Positions 61,651 through 64,000 of a stretch of DNA of 64,000 bases are shown one piece after another. Numbering within the stretch: position 1 is the first letter of the stretch; the number at the start of each line of letters is the position of its first letter. The stretch is taken from contig JAUSCI010000033.1 of NCBI GenBank assembly GCA_030651305.1, forward strand, positions 62,001 through 126,000. The letters run 5' to 3'. The notes beneath the pieces were generated by a model. The model had not been told where the DNA came from, ran no database searches, and saw only the letters and a list, made by a program, of their open reading frames with translations. This stretch comes from Sulfuritalea sp. (GTDB taxonomy: Bacteria > Pseudomonadota > Gammaproteobacteria > Burkholderiales > Rhodocyclaceae). Position numbers and translations under genes: made by a program.

Positions 61651-62130
61651 TTATTTGCCCGCTTCCCAGCGCCCGGCCGCATGGTCGTCGCTCTCGCGGG
61701 CATCGACCCAGCGGCCGCCGGCCGCGGTGTCTTCCTTTTTCCAGAACGGCGCCCGCGTCTTCAGGTAATCCATGATGAACTCGCAGGCGGCAAAGGCTTC
61801 GCCGCGATGCGTCGACGAAACCGCGACGAAGACGATGCGATCGCCCGGCAGCAATTTGCCGACGCGATGAATCACCCGCACGCCGTAAATTTCCCAGCGC
61901 CCGCGCGCTTCCGTGACGATCGCTTCGAGCGCCTTCTCCGTCATACCGGGGTAGTGTTCGAGCGTCATCGCCTGCACCATCGCCGTATCACCAGCGCCGA
62001 CTCCTGCGGCCTTGTCGGCCCGTACCAGCCCGACGAAACTCGCTACCGCGCCGACGTCGTCGCGTCCGGCCGACAGCGCCGCGATCTCCGCGCCCGCATC
62101 GAAGTCGGCTTCCTGCACGCTGACGGACAT
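61651..62130 (-). CDS. moaE: Molybdopterin synthase catalytic subunit
   Basis: 159 aa. Pairs with MoaD to add two sulfurs to precursor Z. Conserved blocks: GAVASFVGLVRADK, MTLEHYPGMTEKALEAIV, IHRVGKLLPGDRIVFVAVSS-THRGEAF and the lysine motif CEFIMDYLKTRAPFWKKED. Residues 44-50 (VGAGDTA, copy 8 of the repeat) interrupt the loop between FVGLVRADKAAG and VQAMTLEHY, where relatives have only a few residues. The enzyme is probably still active. It follows moaD by one base. Confidence 0.94.
   Translation of the reverse strand: MSVSVQEADFDAGAEIAALSAGRDDVGAVASFVGLVRADKAAGVGAGDTAMVQAMTLEHYPGMTEKALEAIVTEARGRWEIYGVRVIHRVGKLLPGDRIVFVAVSSTHRGEAFAACEFIMDYLKTRAPFWKKEDTAAGGRWVDARESDDHAAGRWEAGK
61981..62002 (-). 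repeat. Copy 8 of the 22-bp dispersed repeat, in moaE
   Basis: Minus strand reads AGTCGGCGCTG-GTGAT-ACGGCG, encoding VGAGDTA in a surface loop of MoaE. Confidence 0.88.
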
Positions 62131-62131
62131 G

Positions 62132-62383
62132 TCAACCTCCAGTCACCGGCGGGAAAAAGGCGATCTCGTCGCCCGCCTTGATTGCTGCGTCCGGCCCGAC
62201 CATCTGCTGGTTCACCGCCGCGCGCAAATTCTTCGTCGTCGCCAGCGCCGACCACGCTTCACCGCGCGCGGCGAGATGGTCGCGCAGGGAGCCGACGGTG
62301 CCAATTCCCGCCGGCAGCGCCAGCGACTCGGACCCGGTGCCTAGCGCCTCGCGCAAGCCGGCAAAGAAAAGTATCTTGACCAT
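62132..62383 (-). CDS. moaD: Molybdopterin synthase sulfur carrier subunit
   Basis: 83 aa from ATG at 62383 (MVKILFFAGLREALG), the usual length. Ubiquitin-like fold ending in FPPVTGG, whose terminal Gly-Gly is thiocarboxylated to deliver sulfur to MoaE. AVNQQMV is a common internal block. It lies 7 bases after moeA and 1 base before moaE. Confidence 0.94.
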   Translation of the reverse strand: MVKILFFAGLREALGTGSESLALPAGIGTVGSLRDHLAARGEAWSALATTKNLRAAVNQQMVGPDAAIKAGDEIAFFPPVTGG

Positions 62384-62390
62384 GAATTGA

Positions 62391-63587
62391 CTATAGCAGC
62401 TCGGCAAACGGCAGGAAACGCACCGTATCGCCACGCCGGATGGCCTGCCCCGGCGGATTGTCGATCAGCCCGTCGGCCCAGGTGCAGGAAGTCAGCACGC
62501 CCGAGCTCTGGTTGGCAAACAGTTCCAGCCCCCCTTGCGCATTGATGCGAGCGCGCAGGAACTCGCGGCGCGGATCGCCCTTGCACTCGAAATCGGCGCG
62601 CAGCGCCTGGGCGCGCGGCATCACGCATGACGCGCCCTGCACCTTGAGGATGAAGGGCCGCACCAGCATGATGAACGTCACGAAACTGGAAACGGGATTG
62701 CCCGGCAGGCCGATGAAGGCCGCCGCGCCCACCCTTCCGAACGCCAGCGGCTTGCCCGGCTTGATGGCGATCTTCCACAAATCGAGCGCACCCTCCGCTT
62801 CCACCGCCGGCTTGACGTGGTCTTCCTCGCCCACCGAAACGCCGCCGCTGGTCAGGATCAGGTCGTTGCCCGCCGCTGCCTCGCGCAAGGTGGCACGCGT
62901 AGCATCGCGCTGATCGGGCACGATGCCAAAATCCGCCACCTCGCAGCCGAGCCCTTCGAGCAGGGCGCGCAGCGTGTAGCGGTTGGAGTTGTAGATGGCG
63001 CCGGGCTTGAGCGCTTCGCCGGGCATTGCCAGTTCATTTCCAGTCGAAAACAGGGCGACCCGCAGGCGACGAAACACGCTGAGTTCCACCGCACCCACCG
63101 ATGCCGCCACCCCCAGATGCGCGGCCGACAATCGGGTTCCGGCGACCAGCACCTCGGCTCCGGCAGCGATGTCCTCGCCGCGGCGGCGAATCCACTCGCC
63201 GGCGCGCGGCAGATGATTCACCGTCACGCGGTCGCCCTCCAGCGTGCACGACTCCTGCATGACCACGGCATCGGCGCCGGCCGGCAGCGGCGCACCGGTG
63301 AATATCCGCGCCGCCGTTCCGGCAGCCAGCACATGGCCGACGCTGCCGGCGGGAATGCGCTGGGCCACGGCGAGCTGGGTCCCGGCGGCAGGCACGTCGG
63401 CGCAGCGCAGCGCGTAGCCATCCATCGAGGTATTGTCCAGCGGCGGCACGTCGAGCGCGGAGCGCAAGCCCTGCGCCAGAATCCGGCCTGCCGCCGCCTG
63501 CGTCGGCAGCGTTTCGCACTCGCGCACCGGCACTGCGCCGGCCAACAGGCGGGCCAGGGCGGCGTCGAAATCAAGCATGGCGCTCAT
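62391..63587 (-). CDS. moeA: Molybdopterin molybdenumtransferase
   Basis: 398 aa. Inserts molybdate into adenylated molybdopterin. N-terminal DNTSMDGYALR, then AARIFTGAPLPAGADAVVMQ; the MoCF domain has LTSGGVSVGEEDHVKPAVEA and PLAFGRVGAAAFIGLPGNPV-SSFVTF. Stop and start overlap neighbours closely (4 bases with mobB). Part of mobB-moeA-moaD-moaE. Confidence 0.95.
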   Translation of the reverse strand: MSAMLDFDAALARLLAGAVPVRECETLPTQAAAGRILAQGLRSALDVPPLDNTSMDGYALRCADVPAAGTQLAVAQRIPAGSVGHVLAAGTAARIFTGAPLPAGADAVVMQESCTLEGDRVTVNHLPRAGEWIRRRGEDIAAGAEVLVAGTRLSAAHLGVAASVGAVELSVFRRLRVALFSTGNELAMPGEALKPGAIYNSNRYTLRALLEGLGCEVADFGIVPDQRDATRATLREAAAGNDLILTSGGVSVGEEDHVKPAVEAEGALDLWKIAIKPGKPLAFGRVGAAAFIGLPGNPVSSFVTFIMLVRPFILKVQGASCVMPRAQALRADFECKGDPRREFLRARINAQGGLELFANQSSGVLTSCTWADGLIDNPPGQAIRRGDTVRFLPFAELL

Positions 63588-64000
63588 TGGCGAAATCCCA
63601 TGTGGCGAAGAATGAAATCGGCAATGGCGTCGCGGTCATTGAGGTCGAGTATTGGCAACCCGGCCGGCAGCCCGCTCAATTGCGCAACCACACCCGGCTC
63701 ATCTGTCGCCACGGCGACGATGGTCTCGACCCCGCTGCCGGCGATCAGCGGCTTGCCGACCGAGGGCCGATGCACTTCGAGCTTGGGGATAGGCGTGTAC
63801 TTGAAGCCCTCGACCAGCACCAGGTCGCACTCTGAAAAGCGCGCGATCTGCTCGTCCAGCGACGGCTCCGGCGCGCCGCGCAACTCGTGCATCAGCACCC
63901 AGCGCTGCTCGGATATGAGCAACACCTCCGAACATCCTGCTTCGCGCAGGCGGTAGGAATCCTTGCCCGGCTGGTCGATGTCGAAACGGTGGTGGGCGTG
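63584..64000 (-). CDS. mobB: Molybdopterin-guanine dinucleotide biosynthesis protein B (5' part outside window)
   Basis: The last 138 codons are visible, in frame to the window edge. Features: HRFDIDQPGKDSYRLREAG, VLLISEQRWVLMHEL and VLVEGFKYTPIPKLEVHRPS, the GTPase MobB signature. Helps attach GMP to molybdopterin. The N-terminal P-loop lies beyond the window. Overlaps moeA by 4 bases. Confidence 0.93.
   Translation of the reverse strand, partial: HAHHRFDIDQPGKDSYRLREAGCSEVLLISEQRWVLMHELRGAPEPSLDEQIARFSECDLVLVEGFKYTPIPKLEVHRPSVGKPLIAGSGVETIVAVATDEPGVVAQLSGLPAGLPILDLNDRDAIADFILRHMGFRQ

Noticed and set aside
62240-62260. Possible ninth copy of the dispersed repeat (GCCAGCGCCGACC in moaD)
   Set aside because: It shares only the central bases; the ACGGCG half is missing and the codon phase differs.

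Overview
The window is a high-GC stretch of a betaproteobacterial chromosome. It is most like Rhodocyclales/Sterolibacteriaceae-type organisms such as Sulfuritalea or Accumulibacter relatives; this placement is inferred from gene content, not from a search. Supporting signs are the order tig-clpP-clpX-lon-ppiD, a squalene/hopanoid trio hpnC-hpnD-hpnE, a phasin (polyhydroxyalkanoate storage), many c-di-GMP and cAMP signalling proteins, and four tRNAs typical of proteobacteria.

Layout. 1-6.7 kb: the end of a GltB-like FMN protein, nadC, tRNA-Ser, an unknown membrane protein, an internally deleted DUF1993 gene, a 271-bp MITE-like element abutting a MaoC hydratase gene, tRNA-Arg, a small zinc-ribbon-like protein, a YajD-type HNH protein, ppiD and tRNA-Val. 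6.8-12.8 kb: the proteostasis block lon, clpX, clpP, tig (minus strand), with a good sigma-32 promoter before lon, then tRNA-Leu. 12.9-15.9 kb: hpnCDE. 15.9-18.7 kb: a small defence island in which a Mod-type DNA methyltransferase is reduced to fragments around an HNH endonuclease gene, a MazG-like gene and a ParE-type toxin/antitoxin pair. 18.7-23.5 kb: ABC ATPase/tesA divergent pair, mnmH, a LytS/LytTR two-component system and a methyltransferase. 23.6-33.5 kb: a co-directional sensory cluster with a solute-binding protein, a CACHE/PAS/GAF histidine kinase, a LuxR-type regulator, and then three hemerythrin proteins (free-standing, HD-GYP fused, cyclase fused) interleaved with a GGDEF-EAL protein. 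33.6-37.5 kb: a Pat-like acyl-CoA synthetase/acetyltransferase, tag and a GNAT gene. 37.6-47.4 kb: a tight six-gene minus-strand operon encoding a secreted giant TPR protein, a PqqD-like protein, a tandem ATP-grasp ligase, a fold-III PLP decarboxylase, a urea-transporter/Sir2 fusion and a NadE-like enzyme. I do not recognise this operon and it looks like an undescribed biosynthetic or protein-modifying pathway. 47.9-64 kb: a GAF/PAS adenylate cyclase, an AMP-forming ligase, an MFS carrier, Gly-zipper envelope proteins, ruined toxin/antitoxin genes, clpB with a sigma-32 promoter, catalase-like and DUF1304 genes, a phasin, a diguanylate cyclase, and the molybdopterin genes mobB-moeA-moaD-moaE.

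The most unusual signal is not a gene. Eight copies of a 22-bp word, AGTCGGCGCTG(N5)ACGGCG, are scattered across the window. Seven lie inside coding sequence, always sense and always in the same reading frame, giving VGA(G/D)xTA. In ClpB, MoaE, the methyltransferase fragment, the MFS carrier and the Tag N-terminus the peptide sits in a loop, linker or terminus where homologues would not be expected to have it. This looks like a dispersed, protein-inserting micro-repeat.

Start codons were chosen from spacing, ribosome-binding sites and family length. Family names come from recognising motifs by eye; no database search was run.
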